A DNA stretch of 64,000 nt from Taxawa tesnikishii (nom. ined.) (GCA_030247885.1 JAPDRO010000021.1:186001-250000); one strand, 5' to 3'; shown: positions 24,014 to 36,311, counted from the first letter of the stretch. Numbers and translations are program-made. The notes: generated by a model from the sequence alone, not told the origin.

Positions 24014-25278
24014 AGATGGTTGAGCGATATTCAACTAATGATTGACGTCAACACTGAAGAGTTCCTGTACGATACTGGTATGTTTGACAAGATCAACTGG
24101 GAATAAACGATTGATGAAACACCCTTTATGGCCAGTATTGTTTTAGAAAGCGGTCATGACTTCGGATCTTCCCGTCAAGCGAGCGGGTATCATCAACCTT
24201 GATCTGAACTTGCGTACCCTTGTAGAGTTCATACAGCGAGTCCTTGTACTTCTTCAATGGGCCATTCAGGAAAAAGATGCAAACACTCCGACGGTAGGTC
24301 ACAGCAAAATTCAGAGCATGCGGCCAGCCAGTCGTTGATATGCCTTTCTGAACAAGTCAGGCGTAGGCAGCGACAAGACCGTCTCCAGGTGTAGGCATGT
24401 ACCGGTCTTTGGAATCCATAGGGCCCTGTTACTTTCTATGACCGGTCAACAATGGATAACCGATCTGTGGGGGCAGAGCCAGTTGCCATAAACCTCAACC
24501 AGACCTCGGGATATCATCTCGGAATACGATCCCTTGGCTCACTCAACGCACAATCTGCGGCTGGAACGCAAACGACGCGCCAATATGGCGCGACGAAATC
24601 AACAAAGGGCGAACGTACCCTCTTCCGGATCGGCTTGCCCGGCTGTGCTAGACAGACATCGGCTCCCGAGCCGGTAGTTCGGCAAGGTATATAGCCAGAC
24701 CCTCCTCCCCGTCGGTCACATCGCCCCCGACCGACTATGACCACTCCTACCACCCAGAAGTCCCCCCCCCCCCTCCGCGACACCACACTGACTTCGCCCG
24801 ACGGCTCCGTCCTCCGCATCTCAATGGCTATATGATCAGGTGCTTTCATCCTTTCCTCTCTCTCCGCTCAGACAACAGTATTCAGGATCAACAGCCACTA
24901 CGAAACAAGGCTCTCACCTCATCATTCGAGGCCCATTGATAACCACCAGCATTGTGCTGATATGCAAAGGGGACCAATGCTTTACACGCAACGTATAGTG
25001 TTCATGCGCGCTCTGCCGTTATCCTCGTACATGGTGAGGCGAAAAACACGGACGGTTCAACTATTGATGTAGCAAAAAGCCATTGATGATTCGATTTCTC
25101 ATTTCATAGTCATAACTTCCAACGTCAATTCCAACTATCATACAAACACCAGATTGCTGTGTGCAGCCGGAACCAATGCATCGTCGGCAACTTGGAGGCC
25201 AGGTACACCGAACAAGGAATGTCTCTCATGAGTGCCAGCTTGAGGCACGGCACCAACAGACCCCTCCACACGACTCAG
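24014..25278. other. Convergent intergenic region, 1.3 kb
   Basis: Lies between the 3' ends of the aquaglyceroporin (+) and the polyol dehydrogenase (-). It has a run of 12 C at 24762-24773 and no supported gene. Short open frames lack features. Confidence 0.5.
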
Positions 25279-26875
25279 TTACTCCGGTCCCTCAATCAAC
25301 GTCTTGATCCCCTTCGCGGCCTTCGTCTCATGGAACGCCTTCTCCGCATCCTCAAACTTCACCTTGCCCGTCACAATTTTGTCAACACTAACCCTGCCTG
25401 TGCTTAAGAGCTCGACAGCGGTGTGGTAATCGCCCTGGCTGTACCTGAAGCTGCCCTTGACGTTGAGTTCCTTGGTGCAGGCCATCATGATCGGGAACTT
25501 GATTTCGTTGGCGCCCATGCCGCCTTGAACGTACGTGCCTCCGACGCGCAGAGCGTGGATTGCCGTCTGGATGCAGATTTCGGCGCCTGTGGCGTCGATG
25601 GCGACGTCGGCGCCGGCCCCGAGGTCCTGGTGGGTGGGTTAGTGGATGATACAGTGGATGGTAGAAGAAAGATAGGGGATGGGCGGAAGGAGAGGCGTAG
25701 GGAAGAGGGAGGATCAATGTCTTACGCATTCCTGAATAAGACGCTTTGCGCTATCTGCCGGGCTCTCTTTCTTGGCGCGGAAGGCGTGGGTGGCGGCGTA
25801 TTGCTGGGCGAAGGAAAGGCGTTCCTCGTTGATGTCGATCTGGTGTTCATCAGTTCAGATTCGATCAAAATCAGTTATCCTCATAACCCGTGACCGGTAG
25901 ACAAAGGGGTAGATTGGCTCGACGTACCGCAATGATCTTGGATGCACCGAAGGCTTTCGCGACAGCCATGCACAGCAGACCCACTGGTCCAGCTCCCCAG
26001 ATTGCAACGGTCTGACCGGGCTCGACATTCGCCTGCTGACGCACGATATGGACGGCAACACTAAGGGGCTCCACGACCGCTCCGTGCTCCAGGGGTACAT
26101 GCTCGGGCAGCTTATAGCAGAAGTCTTCGGGCAGAGCGTAGTACTTCGCCAGTGTTCCGTCGTACGGCGGTGTGGCGGCAAAAGCCATGTCCGGACAGAG
26201 GTTGTACTTGCCTAAGCATTGTATCAGTACCTTGAGTTTGCGATAGTAACCATTTATAAGTCGGCATGGCGTACCTTCTTTGCACCGCGCACATCGCCTG
26301 CACGGGATACCCGGCTCCATGGCGACTCTGTCACCCGGCTTCACGCTCGTGACCTTGTCACCGACCGAGTGGACGATGCCGGAGGATTCATGCCCGAGCA
26401 CCATGGGTGCCTTGACGACGAAGTCGCCAATGGCGCCGTCTGTCCAGTAGTGAACCTGGGTACAACCGTTAGCCATCTCGCCTCTCATCTGAAGTGCAAC
26501 ACTTACATCACTACCACAGATACCCGTGTACTTGACTACACCACCAATCGTGTTAGCTACCACCATACATCTGGAACTTTGGTTGCTCTGAAAACCCCAC
26601 CGTTCACTACCACATCGTGAGGAGACTTGACCTCAGGAACCGGACGATCCTCGTATTTGACATCCCATGGCTTCTGCAACACGAAAGACAGGTTCTATCC
26701 AAAGCTCCGTCAGCAATTTTCGGTGTTGCGTGTCCCGGGCCTTTTGCAACCAACGCACCTCTTGTCTCCTCGCTTGACTGGCGGTATAGAACCTGATAGC
26801 GGCAGTCCTGGCCTTTGGCTTGAGGAAGCTGTTGGCGGTGCTGCTACGCAGCGACGCTGTGAAAACTCTCTGCAT
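25279..26875 (-). CDS. Zinc-dependent xylitol/polyol dehydrogenase with mitochondrial-type leader
   Basis: Medium-chain dehydrogenase, best matched to fungal xylitol dehydrogenases (xylitol + NAD+ to D-xylulose). There are seven exons: 26875-26759, 26694-26601, 26535-26507, 26455-26275, 26211-25928, 25839-25726 and 25626-25279; introns 51-99 bp, all phases consistent; 388 aa. Catalytic zinc ligands: Cys in YTGICGSD, His-Glu in LGHES, and Glu in VVEPLSVAVH. The structural zinc cysteines are all present (CRRCARCKEGKYNLC). The nucleotide fold has GAGPVG. The family usually begins near NLSFVLQKPWDVKYEDRP (start of exon 2). Here exon 1 adds 39 residues (MQRVFTASLRSSTANSFLKP...), Arg/Ser-rich with no acid until its last residue, like a mitochondrial presequence. 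No ATG exists closer in any reading that splices in phase. The C-terminal half of the gene is conserved and intact. Confidence 0.88.
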
Positions 26876-27236
26876 CTTGTCTGCTGTGATTGACGGAATT
26901 TGGCAGATGAGATCGAAGTTACTCGTGTGCCAAAGGATCTTTATCAGCGCGTGGAAAGAGGATGAGGAGCAATAAGGGAACCCGCGCCAATTATGACGTA
27001 CGAAGGTCAACACAGTGCTGCAACATTCAGCCTGAAACGCGAAGCACGACCAACTGGACTCCGTATCGCCCAATAAGAAACCAAGACAGGAATCAATCCA
27101 TCCAAAACCGGACTTGTTTGTGTTCACTAAAGACTCCGCATTTTGTGGGTATTTCTAAAACCGATCGCCCTCTATAGCTCCTCAGATGCACAATCCTCTG
27201 ACGCGATGGACCATACCCTGTTCCTCGATTCGCCGC
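26876..27236. other. Intergenic between polyol dehydrogenase and ILS1
   Basis: About 0.36 kb holding the dehydrogenase promoter and the 3' flank of the isoleucyl-tRNA synthetase gene. Nothing else is seen. Confidence 0.5.
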
Positions 27237-30200
27237 CTAAATCTTCAACAACTTCACTAGAACAGTGACGTCCTTGACCTCCATCTCCTCCTCCGCCAAC
27301 GCCTTGTAATCTCCGCTGACACCGTCGACGCCGTTGGTCTCCGCATCCTTCTCGATGTCGCCCTGCACAGCCTTGTCAAACATGGCCTTCTGATTCCGGA
27401 ACATGATGTCCACCTCATTGCCCTCATCCTTGACGATCTTGTAGCTGAGTTTGACATCATCAGTAGGCTTCAATCCAGCAGTCTTCCTGAGCTTCTGGAC
27501 TCTGTTCAGGAAGAGACGTGCCAGACCCTCCTCGGCCAGTTCCGGGTATGCGAAGCTGTCCAAGATGATCAGGCACTGGCCTTCAACCGCCACCTCCAAG
27601 TTCTTTGTCTCGGGCTTTTGTGGAATGCCTCTCGAGACGCGGAGATCCTCGGTTGTCAGCTGCTTATCATCCACCGTGATGGTGCCCGTTTCCAGAAAAG
27701 TCTTGATGTCGGATGGAGACAGGCCTGGGATAGCTTTCTTGATTTTGGCGGCATCCTTTTTGAATTTTTGGCCCAGAGACTTCACGTCAGGGTTGACAGA
27801 GTATTGGACACCGTACTTCTCTTCGTCGGAGCTGAGGACCAGGTCGCGGATGTTCAACTCATCCAGCACGTATCCTTCCAGACTCTTCACGTCGTCCAGA
27901 TACTGTTGGTCAGCGTGTAGCACAACCAAGGACTTGAGCGGAGTCTTGAGAGAAACGGTTCTCCGCTCTCTTGCAAGACGTCCAAGATTGATGACCTGAG
28001 ACAAAGTATTAGCCGAACGCTGAAAAACATCCATCAACGTGGAAAACATACCTCTTGCATGCGCTTAACGCGTCTCTCAACCTCGTCATCGAAAAGCTCT
28101 TCACGCGGCTCGGGGAAAGCAAGGAAGTGTACGCTGCGCGAATCTTCGCCTTGCAGAGACTTGGGGATGTGACTATGAATGCGCTGGTAGATGGTGTCGG
28201 TGATGAATGGTGTGAATGGTGCAAGCGCCCTAATCATGGTGTAAACGACCTCGAAGAGGGTGTTCAAGGCAAAGAGAGTCTCCTCCTTGCCAGAACCACC
28301 CTTTAGTCTGTTGCGGTTGAAGCGGATGTACCAGTTTGTCAGGTTTTCAATCTGGTTGAGCAATCCCGGCACGACAGTGTACAGTCTATATGCCGACATC
28401 TCCTGGTTGACAAATTGGAGCAGAGACTGCGTCGAGGCGAGAATCCACTTGTCCATGACGTTGGTGTTGTTTTTCTGGATAGCCGGGTCGAATGTGAAGT
28501 CGCTTCCTTCGGTCTTCTTCCACAGAGTCATCTGCTGGTCCAGGAAGTTGAACGAGTTCCACAGAGGGAGAATGACGGAAGAGACGACCTGTTTGACACC
28601 CTGTTCGCTGAAACGAAGCGGCTCTGCGCGCACAACCGGAGAATTGATCATGTACAATCTCAAAGCGTCAGCTCCGTAACGGTCGAGAACGAGGTTGGGG
28701 TCTGGGTAATTCTTCAAACTCTTGCTCATCTTCTTGCCGTCTTCTGCAAGCACGATTCCGTTGACGACAACGTTCTTCATGGGGAAAGTGTCGAAAAGGA
28801 ACGTTCCGAGAACGGACAGAGTGTAGAACCAGCCTCTTGTCTGGTCGAGACCCTCTGCAATGAAATCTCCTGGGAAGCTGGCATCCAGGCGGTCGCGTGC
28901 AGCTTGTTCGAACGGGTAGTGAGAGGAAGCGTAAGGCATGGAACCAGACTCAAACCAACAGTCAAAGACTTCCTCAATGCGCCTGAGTTCACCCTTGCCC
29001 TGCTTGCTGGGGATGGTGATGCCATCGATCTTGTCCCGGTGCAGGTCGTTGATCTCTCCAGTATATCCGGAGAACTCCTTCAACTCTGCAATACTGCCAA
29101 CGCAAACCACCTCCTTAAGATCGCTGCTGACCCAAAGCGGGATTGGGGTTCCCCAGTACCGATTTCTCGACACGTTCCAGTCCTTCGCTGCGGCCAGCCA
29201 ATTGTGGAAACGAGCTTCTTTCACCATCGAAGGCACCCATCGGGTCTTCTCAAGGTTCTCCAGCAGCTTTGGTACGATGGACTCCACCTTGATGAACCAC
29301 GAAGGCACCGCACGCTGGATCAGAGGTGTGTGCGATCTAGGACAATGAGGGTAACTGTGAGTAATTTGTGAGCGCTTAACAAGGAGACCGCGCGATTCGA
29401 GGTTCTTCATAATGTCCTTGTCCGCAACCTTCACGTTCTGTCCCACGAAGTCCCTGACGGGCTCCACGAAGCACCCAGAAGCGTCAAGCGGCTCTGGAGC
29501 CTTGCGCTTCTCGTTGATAAGACCATCCCTCCAACTGATGTTGTAATCGTCCTCACCGTAGGATGGTGCCTGGTGAACGATACCAACACCGGCATCAGCC
29601 TTGACGTAGGTGTCGTTGAGCATGCGGAACCAGTGATCTTTGTTCTCCTCATAGTAGTAGTCGAAAGGTGGCTTGTATTGCATACCCACCAGGTCTTTGC
29701 CCTTGTACTTTTCCACAACCTTGTATTCTGCAGCCTTCTTGTAAACCATTTTAAGTCCAATGTCCATGCAAATGTAGTGCTTGCCGGTCTTCTCGTCCCG
29801 AACCTTCACGTAGTCGAAATCCGGATGCGAGCAGAGAGCAATGTTGGAAGGAAGCGTCCAGGGAGTGGTCGTCCAGGCCAAAAAGCTAGTATTGTCATCA
29901 TCGCGCAGTGGGAAGGCCACTACTACAGCCGGGTCTTGCACATCCCTGTAATCCTCTTGCGCCTCGCTCTTGCTCAACGGCGTGTTCAGCGCCATAGAGT
30001 ATGGCAGGACCTTCGCTCCGTAGTATACGAGATCCTTCTTCCAGAGCTCAGAGAACACCCACCAACAACTCTCCATGAAGGTTGGGTCCATGGTTTTGTA
30101 GTCGTTGTCGAAGTCGATCCATCTTCCCAACCTTCCGATGACTCGCCTCCATTCTCCCGCATATCGCAGTACAACCTCGCGACATCGTCTGTTGTACTCC

Positions 30201-30589
30201 GCAATACCGACTTGCTCCACGGCTTTCCGCCCTCTTACGCCTAGCTCAGTCTGCAGTTGTGCGTCGATAATCTGCTCAATAGGCACACCGTGCGTGTCCC
30301 AACCGAATCTGCGCTCGACGTGGTGGCCTTTCATGGACCAGTATCGGGGAATAATATCTTTGATCGTGGATGCGAGCAAGTGGCCATAGTGGGGTGTACC
30401 TGCAGCAAAAGTTAGCAAGAGAAGAAGGATTCTACACACAATGTCTGCAATACCTGTCGCAAATGGAGGTCCATCGTAGAATGTATATGGCCGCTTCTCC
30501 TTGGACAACTCCAGTTGGCGCTGGAAAGCGTCGACCTCGTTCCAGAAGGCGAGGATACGCTCCTCCTCAGCGGGAAAGTTGACGGCCAT
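27237..30589 (-). CDS. ILS1: Isoleucyl-tRNA synthetase, cytosolic
   Basis: Class I synthetase that charges tRNA-Ile in the cytosol. Exons are 30589-30454, 30399-28052 and 27995-27237; introns of 54 and 56 bp. Length is 1,080 aa, matching eukaryotic cytosolic IleRS (yeast 1,072). The HIGH motif is HYGH in GTPHYGHLLAST, reassembled across intron 1 (about residue 50). KMSKS is present in DGKKMSKSLKNYPDP (about residue 600), and the editing-domain tryptophan stretch LAWTTTPWTLPSN is seen near residue 235. The C-terminal exon carries the eukaryote-specific tail. The first intron is a multiple of three with no stop, so an unspliced reading stays open; family alignment shows it must be removed. No frame breaks occur over 3.2 kb. 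Confidence 0.95.
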
Positions 30590-31480
30590 GCTTGCAATTC
30601 GGTCTGAGGTTCAGCAAGTCAAGTAGAAAAAAGATGGAAGTACCAGACCTGCTGCAGGAACGGGAAAAGAAGGACGTAACTTAGTGTTCCTGACGAGCGC
30701 GGATGTTTTATCGAAGTGGCTTTGGTGGGGGTTGACTCACCGCCCGCGATTACAAAAGTTCCATTCGGCGGTTGCATTCTACGGTGGCCGACAAACACGG
30801 ACTAGCAAAGAGTATATAGTAGGCCCAACATCCCCTTCAAAGGCGTCTCAGACCGACTGGGACAGAATCGCGCAATAACAGAAAAAGTCTTCTTTCTCGC
30901 CCTACACGTCTCTGAAACGTCGCTGATAAGAGAGACGTTCATAAAGGCTTCGAAAGAAACGAAAGTCTCGAGAGGCGCACTGTACTCTACACGGCCGGAT
31001 TCAGTATCCGCATCTGTCTTTCGACGTGAATGGCGTCTCTCCTCTACCTAGCTGCATACAAATGTACTGAACTTGTTTCCTTATCGGACTTCTACAGTGA
31101 TAGCTTCTGCCAAGTACAAGGGCTGTGATGCGTCCTGTGCATTGAGGCGTTCAAGTTGACCAGTCAGGTTTTGTCCATCCGAGACCGCGTCTTGGTATGC
31201 TTGGCCCCCTTCCGTTTTTAGTCGCACAGACAAGCATTAACCCCGGTACCATGTTGGTGAGCCTCTTCAACGTGCCTGTTGTGGAGCAAGCTGGATGGTA
31301 GATGAAATGGCGCTCTTGGCCATCCGGCGGTGTTGCTGTTTCGAAGGACGAGGCCGAGAATAGGCGGAGTGTTGTTAAGGTAAGGACCTTCTTGTTGACC
31401 CCTCGTCTTCTTTTCGCATGAATCTTCTATTCAAAAGTACGGGAACTCCCTCCATCAGTTCTTGAAATACAACAGTCGCT
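30590..31480. other. Divergent intergenic region, 0.9 kb
   Basis: Contains the promoters of ILS1 (-) and the Kre9-like gene (+). No tRNA, repeat or conserved frame was recognised. Confidence 0.5.
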
Positions 31481-32561
31481 ATGCTTGGGCAACGCTCCAT
31501 CTTCGCCCTGCACGCCTTCTGCGTCTTCCACTCAAGCTGAACCCACGCGGCTGAGGCCCTTGTCAAACGCGACGCCTTCAATGTTACAACACCCGAGGCC
31601 GGCGATACTATCATGGTCCCTTTCCAATCTACCCCTGAAAGATCTGTTCCAATATCCTGGACTGTGGCCTCGGATACCGCCAGCAGGCCGGTAGCGATCA
31701 GTCTCTGGCAAGGGAACGACGCAACAAACCTATCATTCGTGCAAACCATTGCGTGTAGGTATGAGCGGCAGTTCTGTCAATGTCTCAACAGTCGGCCCCT
31801 CAGTTATGACTGGCCGTTGAAAATACTTGTCCGTTCCATGTCGATATGGATGCTGATGTATTCCGCGTAGTTGAAACCCCAAACAACGGCTCCTTTCAAT
31901 GGCAAAGATACACTTTCGAGCACGGCTACGATGATGCATTGGAAAACGGCACTACTGCGAGCGGTTGCAACTTCACGATTAGGCTGAAAGTGTGGGCAGA
32001 GGTCGCCTACTCAAATTACTTCACCATCATCACCTACAACGACGATAGTCTACCAACCAATGCGTAGTGCCCTACCGATCATGGCATACTTATGCCCAAG
32101 AACGAAACAGGTAAGGGTCCTTCAGATTTCGCCGTGATGTATGGCCGCTAACGGATACCTTAGTACCATCTCCAGGCAACGGAACGCCGAACGGAAGTGG
32201 AACCGTAGAGCCAACTGGTCAGCCAACGCCGGGCAAGAGCAGCGGTGTTTCCACGACGACCCTTGCCGTTGCCGTAGCGGTCCCAATTGTTGCTCTAATC
32301 GCCATGTTTGCGGCTGTTCTGTTTTTCGGCATCAGGAAAGACTGGTTTGTCCGCAGGAAATACGCAGTTGCACAGGGGAACGATGCGGATCTTGGAGCGC
32401 TCCCAAGCCGCGGTCCCGCTGAGAAAAGGCAAGACACAATGGGAGCAGCGCCCATTGGAGACTGGTATCATACAAAGCTTCATGCGCAGGACATGCCGTA
32501 CCAGATGGACAGAGTACAGAGGCACGAGGTACCGGGCGATGAAGGTAGACGGCAGTGGTAG
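31481..32561 (+). pseudogene. Kre9/Knh-like single-pass surface protein with two in-frame stops
   Basis: Exons inferred at 31481-31754, 31871-32110 and 32164-32561 (introns 116 and 53 bp). The product would be a signal-like N-terminus (MLGQRSIFALHAFCVF), one Ig-like Kre9/Knh1 domain (FNVTTPEAGDTI...VPISWTV...VAISLWQGNDATNLSFVQTIA|FETPNNGSFQWQ...SNYFTII), a Ser/Thr/Gly/Pro linker, one transmembrane helix (AVAVPIVALIAMFAAVLFFG) and a basic cytosolic tail. Such proteins sit in the wall or plasma membrane of filamentous fungi; function is poorly known. TGA at 31538-31540 falls right after the signal segment and TAG at 32065-32067 between domain and linker, both in the otherwise consistent frame. 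The alternatives are decay, base errors, or a gene model I have not found. Confidence 0.5.
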
Positions 32562-33199
32562 GAGTGCGGCTGTGCCTTATCTTTCTCCGGTTTACCCTGT
32601 TGGAACAGACCCCATGACGGTGAGAAAGGAGACTGGGTAGAGAGCACGTGTGGTCTGTTGAAGAGGTACTGTTGTACAGGAGAGCTACACCGTCCCATCC
32701 CCTCGTTTCAAGCATGTGTCGCGGCCGAACGGGCTTGTGTTCCCCACTTGTGGCGTCCCAGAATGTGGTTTTTCCTTGCCATGTGGGCGAACATGCCATG
32801 CTGACCAGTAGCTGTATTAATCATGGTGAAACGCCAATGGCGATGCTGCGGCTATCCCGTGTGTTGTGTAATTCCCTGTTTTCGCTTGGAGTCTGCGACA
32901 AGTGTGCGGTCACAATGATGGTGGAGGAGAAGGAGAAAGGGGGCGGTGTCGTCACATGCAAAATGATAAGCGCACTGCACCGCACCGCATCACACTCTGT
33001 GGCTTGTGAAACTCGAAGCGTGTCCGTGTCTGTGTCCAAGCTTCTGACGCAACCGAAACTGGTTTCTCTCCTTCCCCCAACGCACACGACACTCGACATT
33101 TCCGATAAACACACACCTCTGCGTGCACTTCTTCATACAATCCATCCGTTTAACACCTGGCAACCACTGCACACACCCTCATCCTTTCCACCCTCCACA
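32562..33199 (+). promoter_or_regulatory. Promoter and 5' UTR region of the reticulon gene
   Basis: An open frame runs through much of this stretch into the reticulon start, but its residues look random. The last 150 bases are C/A/T-rich with little G, as in strong fungal promoters and leaders. No defined box can be assigned. Confidence 0.45.
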
Positions 33200-35055
33200 A
33201 TGTCCTCTGAAGGATACCAAGCCCCGATGGCCAACGGCGGCCAGCAGGGCCAGACCGACTACCCAAACCTCAACCCATTCGCCAGCAACAGCAACATCGA
33301 CACCCAGCAAGTGAAGGCTGACGCCAATGGAAGCTACCAGAACGTGAAGAACACAGTCTACGACAGTGAGGTACGTGACAGCTGTGCAAGCAGCACGGGC
33401 GGCATTGGCGGAAAAGGCAGCAGCTTTTGAACGGCTGAGTCCGGAGGGAAGAACGTGTCCAAACAGCTACTGCCAACCCGCCATTGACACGTGTTTGCTG
33501 CTTGTCTGTATACCTCGAAAAGATCTCTTGTACTGACTGGCGGAACAGCATCTCTCAGCCCGCAGTTTTTCCTTGCACCCTTCTCATATCTATACAGACG
33601 CCCAAGCAGCCATGGACAAAGTCGCCAACCACCCTATGACTCAGAACATTGCCAACGGTTCGGTATGTGACAGAACATCAACTCATACTCAAAGTTCCGG
33701 GACAGTGGCTGACGTGAGAACAGTGCCAACGAGGTTTCCTGTGAGAGCATGTATACTAAACTGTCACAGGCCCGGTTGCGCAGAAGGGACGTGAGGAGTT
33801 TGGCAAGACCCAGAACGAATTCAGCAACCTGGTCAACTCTCGCCAAATCCCCGACCAGAAGACTGCTACTGGCCAGGAGCTAACCCGTAAGTGGCTTGGA
33901 TAGCTTGAGGTGACTTTACCATAGACCTGACCACGCACAGAGTACCACTCCATGTTCTACAATCTGCTTAGCGTACGTAGCGCGGTTGAACGATGAGTGC
34001 TTCGCAACACTAAGAACTATTGCAGTGGCAGAACCCTCGTGCGACTACGATTTCTTACGCTACCATGGTGGTCTTCATCTTCTTCACCCGCTACGTCCCG
34101 GTCCTGAAGTACATCTTCAAGGGACTCTATGTCGTCCTCGGAAGTACGTACAGAGTCGAGCGTGTCTGGAAAATGCTTGCTGACCACACACAGTTACTGC
34201 TGCCGCGGAAATTGCTGGTCGCTTGGTCTTCGAGAATGGATTGGCCTCTCAAATGCGTCCTCGCAAGTACTACACCATCCCAAGGCAGTCGCTTGAGAAC
34301 GCTCTGGAGGACGTCGAGCAGCTCATCAACTTCTTTGTCATTGAGTTCCAGAGGATAGTCTTCGCCGAGAACATCTACGCTACCATTGCCGTAAGTTTTG
34401 CAGTATTAACGATCACTCTTTCGGAGCTTGGCTGACTGTTTTAACAGGCCTTCACTATCGCCTTGTTTGGCTACTTCGCCGTCAAGTTCGTTCCCAAGTG
34501 GGGTCTGGCTTTGATCACTGTCACGGGGTATATTTCGTTCCTCTAATCTACATCAAGAACCGCGATGTTATCGATAGGAATCTTAGCCACGCCGGCGAGA
34601 TCCTGAACCAGCAGACTCAACAGGCTCGTGAACTCTCTGCTCAGTACACCAACCGTGCCGTTGAGGTTACCAAGAGCACTGCAAACACCTACACCGCCAA
34701 GGCTCAGGAGATGATTGGCCAGGCGAAGAACCGCGCTTCCAGCCCCAGCGCTCCAAACCCAGCCAACACCAACCCCTACAAGAACGAGCCAGAACGCAAC
34801 ATCGAGAACCAGGCCTCCCGCTCCGACGCACCAAACCCAGCGAACTTGAACCCTTACAAGAACGAGCCTGAGCGTAATGTTGAGAACCAGGCTTCCAGTT
34901 CTGGTGCGCCCAACCCAGCCAACCTCAACCCCTACAAGAATGAGCCAGAGCGCAACATCGACAACCAGGACTTCCCTTCCGCTCCATCCAACGAGCCATC
35001 CGGTCCCGACTCTGTTCAGGCTAGGTACGGCAGGGCCGAGCCGGTGTTGGAGTAG
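33200..35055 (+). CDS. RTN1: Reticulon-like ER-shaping membrane protein
   Basis: Reticulon that curves tubular ER. There are seven exons: 33200-33365, 33598-~33657, 33770-33886, 33941-33972, 34026-34143, 34194-34390 and 34448-35055; about 432 aa. The intron-1 donor is GTGAGG, which gives YDNAQAAMDKV in phase. The intron-2 donor is uncertain: GTTCGG at 33658 keeps phase, while the better GTATGT at 33663 would need one missing G. The reticulon domain is clear: YHSMFYNLLSWQNPRATTISY, two long hydrophobic hairpins, LENALEDVEQLINFFVIEFQRIVFAEN, and WGLALITVTG...PLIYIKNRDVID. The frame breaks at the G run 34525-34528 and is repaired by one G. The cytosolic tail has three copies of a 26-residue repeat (34750-34970). 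Strong expression is likely, given the C-rich leader (inference). Confidence 0.85.
34740..34973 (+). repeat. Three tandem 78-bp units coding 26-aa repeats
   Basis: Within the last reticulon exon. Each unit codes ASxxxAPNPANxNPYKNEPERNxxNQ. The three units differ by synonymous and a few conservative changes, so they are not a very recent duplication. The repeated tail is hydrophilic and probably unstructured. Confidence 0.9.
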
Positions 35056-36311
35056 CATCCGAACACAGGTGCGATCCCAGCCATGCCTTATGTAAAAGCA
35101 CGGAATATTGGGTTAGCGACTGGAAGGACATTTACGAGTCCGTTTTGGAAGCCCAAGGCGAGCACAACCGGCGTGGAATAGTTTGACGACGTCGAAAGGA
35201 ATAAGAATGAGAACAAGACTCGCTGAGGATGGAAAAATGGTTAGTGTGTAATGACCGCCCTGCTTGCCTCTTTCTCTCCTAGGATGCATGGCCATGAGCA
35301 CGAGTTTTCAGTTTACTTAGGAAAGAGACAGGGGATGGTGGATGGTGGATGGCAGTCAAGCCCCCTCAGCACGGTTCCCTGTGGATTATCGAAGAATGTA
35401 TACAAGCTTCCTATACTCCTACATTTGGTTTCAACCCTTTGCTCCGTGTGATTGTCTTAATAAGGTTAGTGCCTACACAATGCATGCTGTTGTCGAACAG
35501 GACCAAGCCGAGCTAGAGAACGGAGCGCGTACCGATCTTTGACGAACCCTCAATGACGAGAACCTTTACCCCTGCTGGACAAACACCTCCACCCCTCCGT
35601 ATACACGTCAGTTATTTGCGCGTGTGGTGATACAGCATTGCGGCGTGTCATGTAGAGTGAACAATGCAGCACCCGCCCCTTCGAAAGAACAGTTCAGGAC
35701 TGATACAACCAATGAGACCTCTTCCCTTCCCATGCAGCCATCCCGCCAGGAAGACGTGTCTCGGTTATCGACATGGTCAACTTGCGTGTTGGTTCATATC
35801 AACAATTTATAGTTGGAATTAGGGGCATACACATCTCTTCCCCAATCACGCCAACAAAGGCGGTGAGTGATGGCAAACATTTGCCATGATCTGACACGCA
35901 CCGAGGGTCCATCGCAGGAGCTTCCAGCCCGACATGAAGATCGTGAGCTGGGATGCAACTGAGGCTCATCAGGTTGTGGGGTTGAATGGCGACGTTGAAG
36001 TGTAACTGAATATTATGGGTTATGGGTTGACCGTTTGTATCATGGCTCCAATGGACCGTGTCACGACATCTAGATTGGCTTGATCACTCATCTCTCAATC
36101 AATTCAATCGCCCTTCTCAGAGTTCCACTAGCCCTTGCAGATCGGCTTGCAGCTGGTTCTAGACAGCTCAACGTGTTCCCGGGATTAGCGCACGACAGTA
36201 GTGTCATTGCATCGGTCGGTCTGACAGTCGTACGCACACAGCCGGAACTGGATATATCCGAATATCTATATTCTATAGGCATTATTCTTGTCAAACATTA
36301 TCCAATCCTAT
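35056..36311. other. Convergent intergenic region, 1.25 kb
   Basis: Between the 3' ends of the reticulon and beta-glucosidase genes. No supported gene is present. A minisatellite-like GGATGGTGGATGGTGGATGG occurs around 35335-35352. Confidence 0.5.

Noticed and set aside
12928-26875. Secondary-metabolite gene cluster
   Set aside because: No polyketide synthase, NRPS, terpene cyclase or cluster regulator; the genes are mostly primary metabolism and cell biology.
28415-29371. 318-codon plus-strand frame
   Set aside because: Antisense to the isoleucyl-tRNA synthetase.
31755-31870. Frame breaks in the middle of the Kre9-like gene as extra lesions
   Set aside because: A 116-bp GTAGGT...GCGTAG intron joins the two halves in phase and gives the expected domain spacing.
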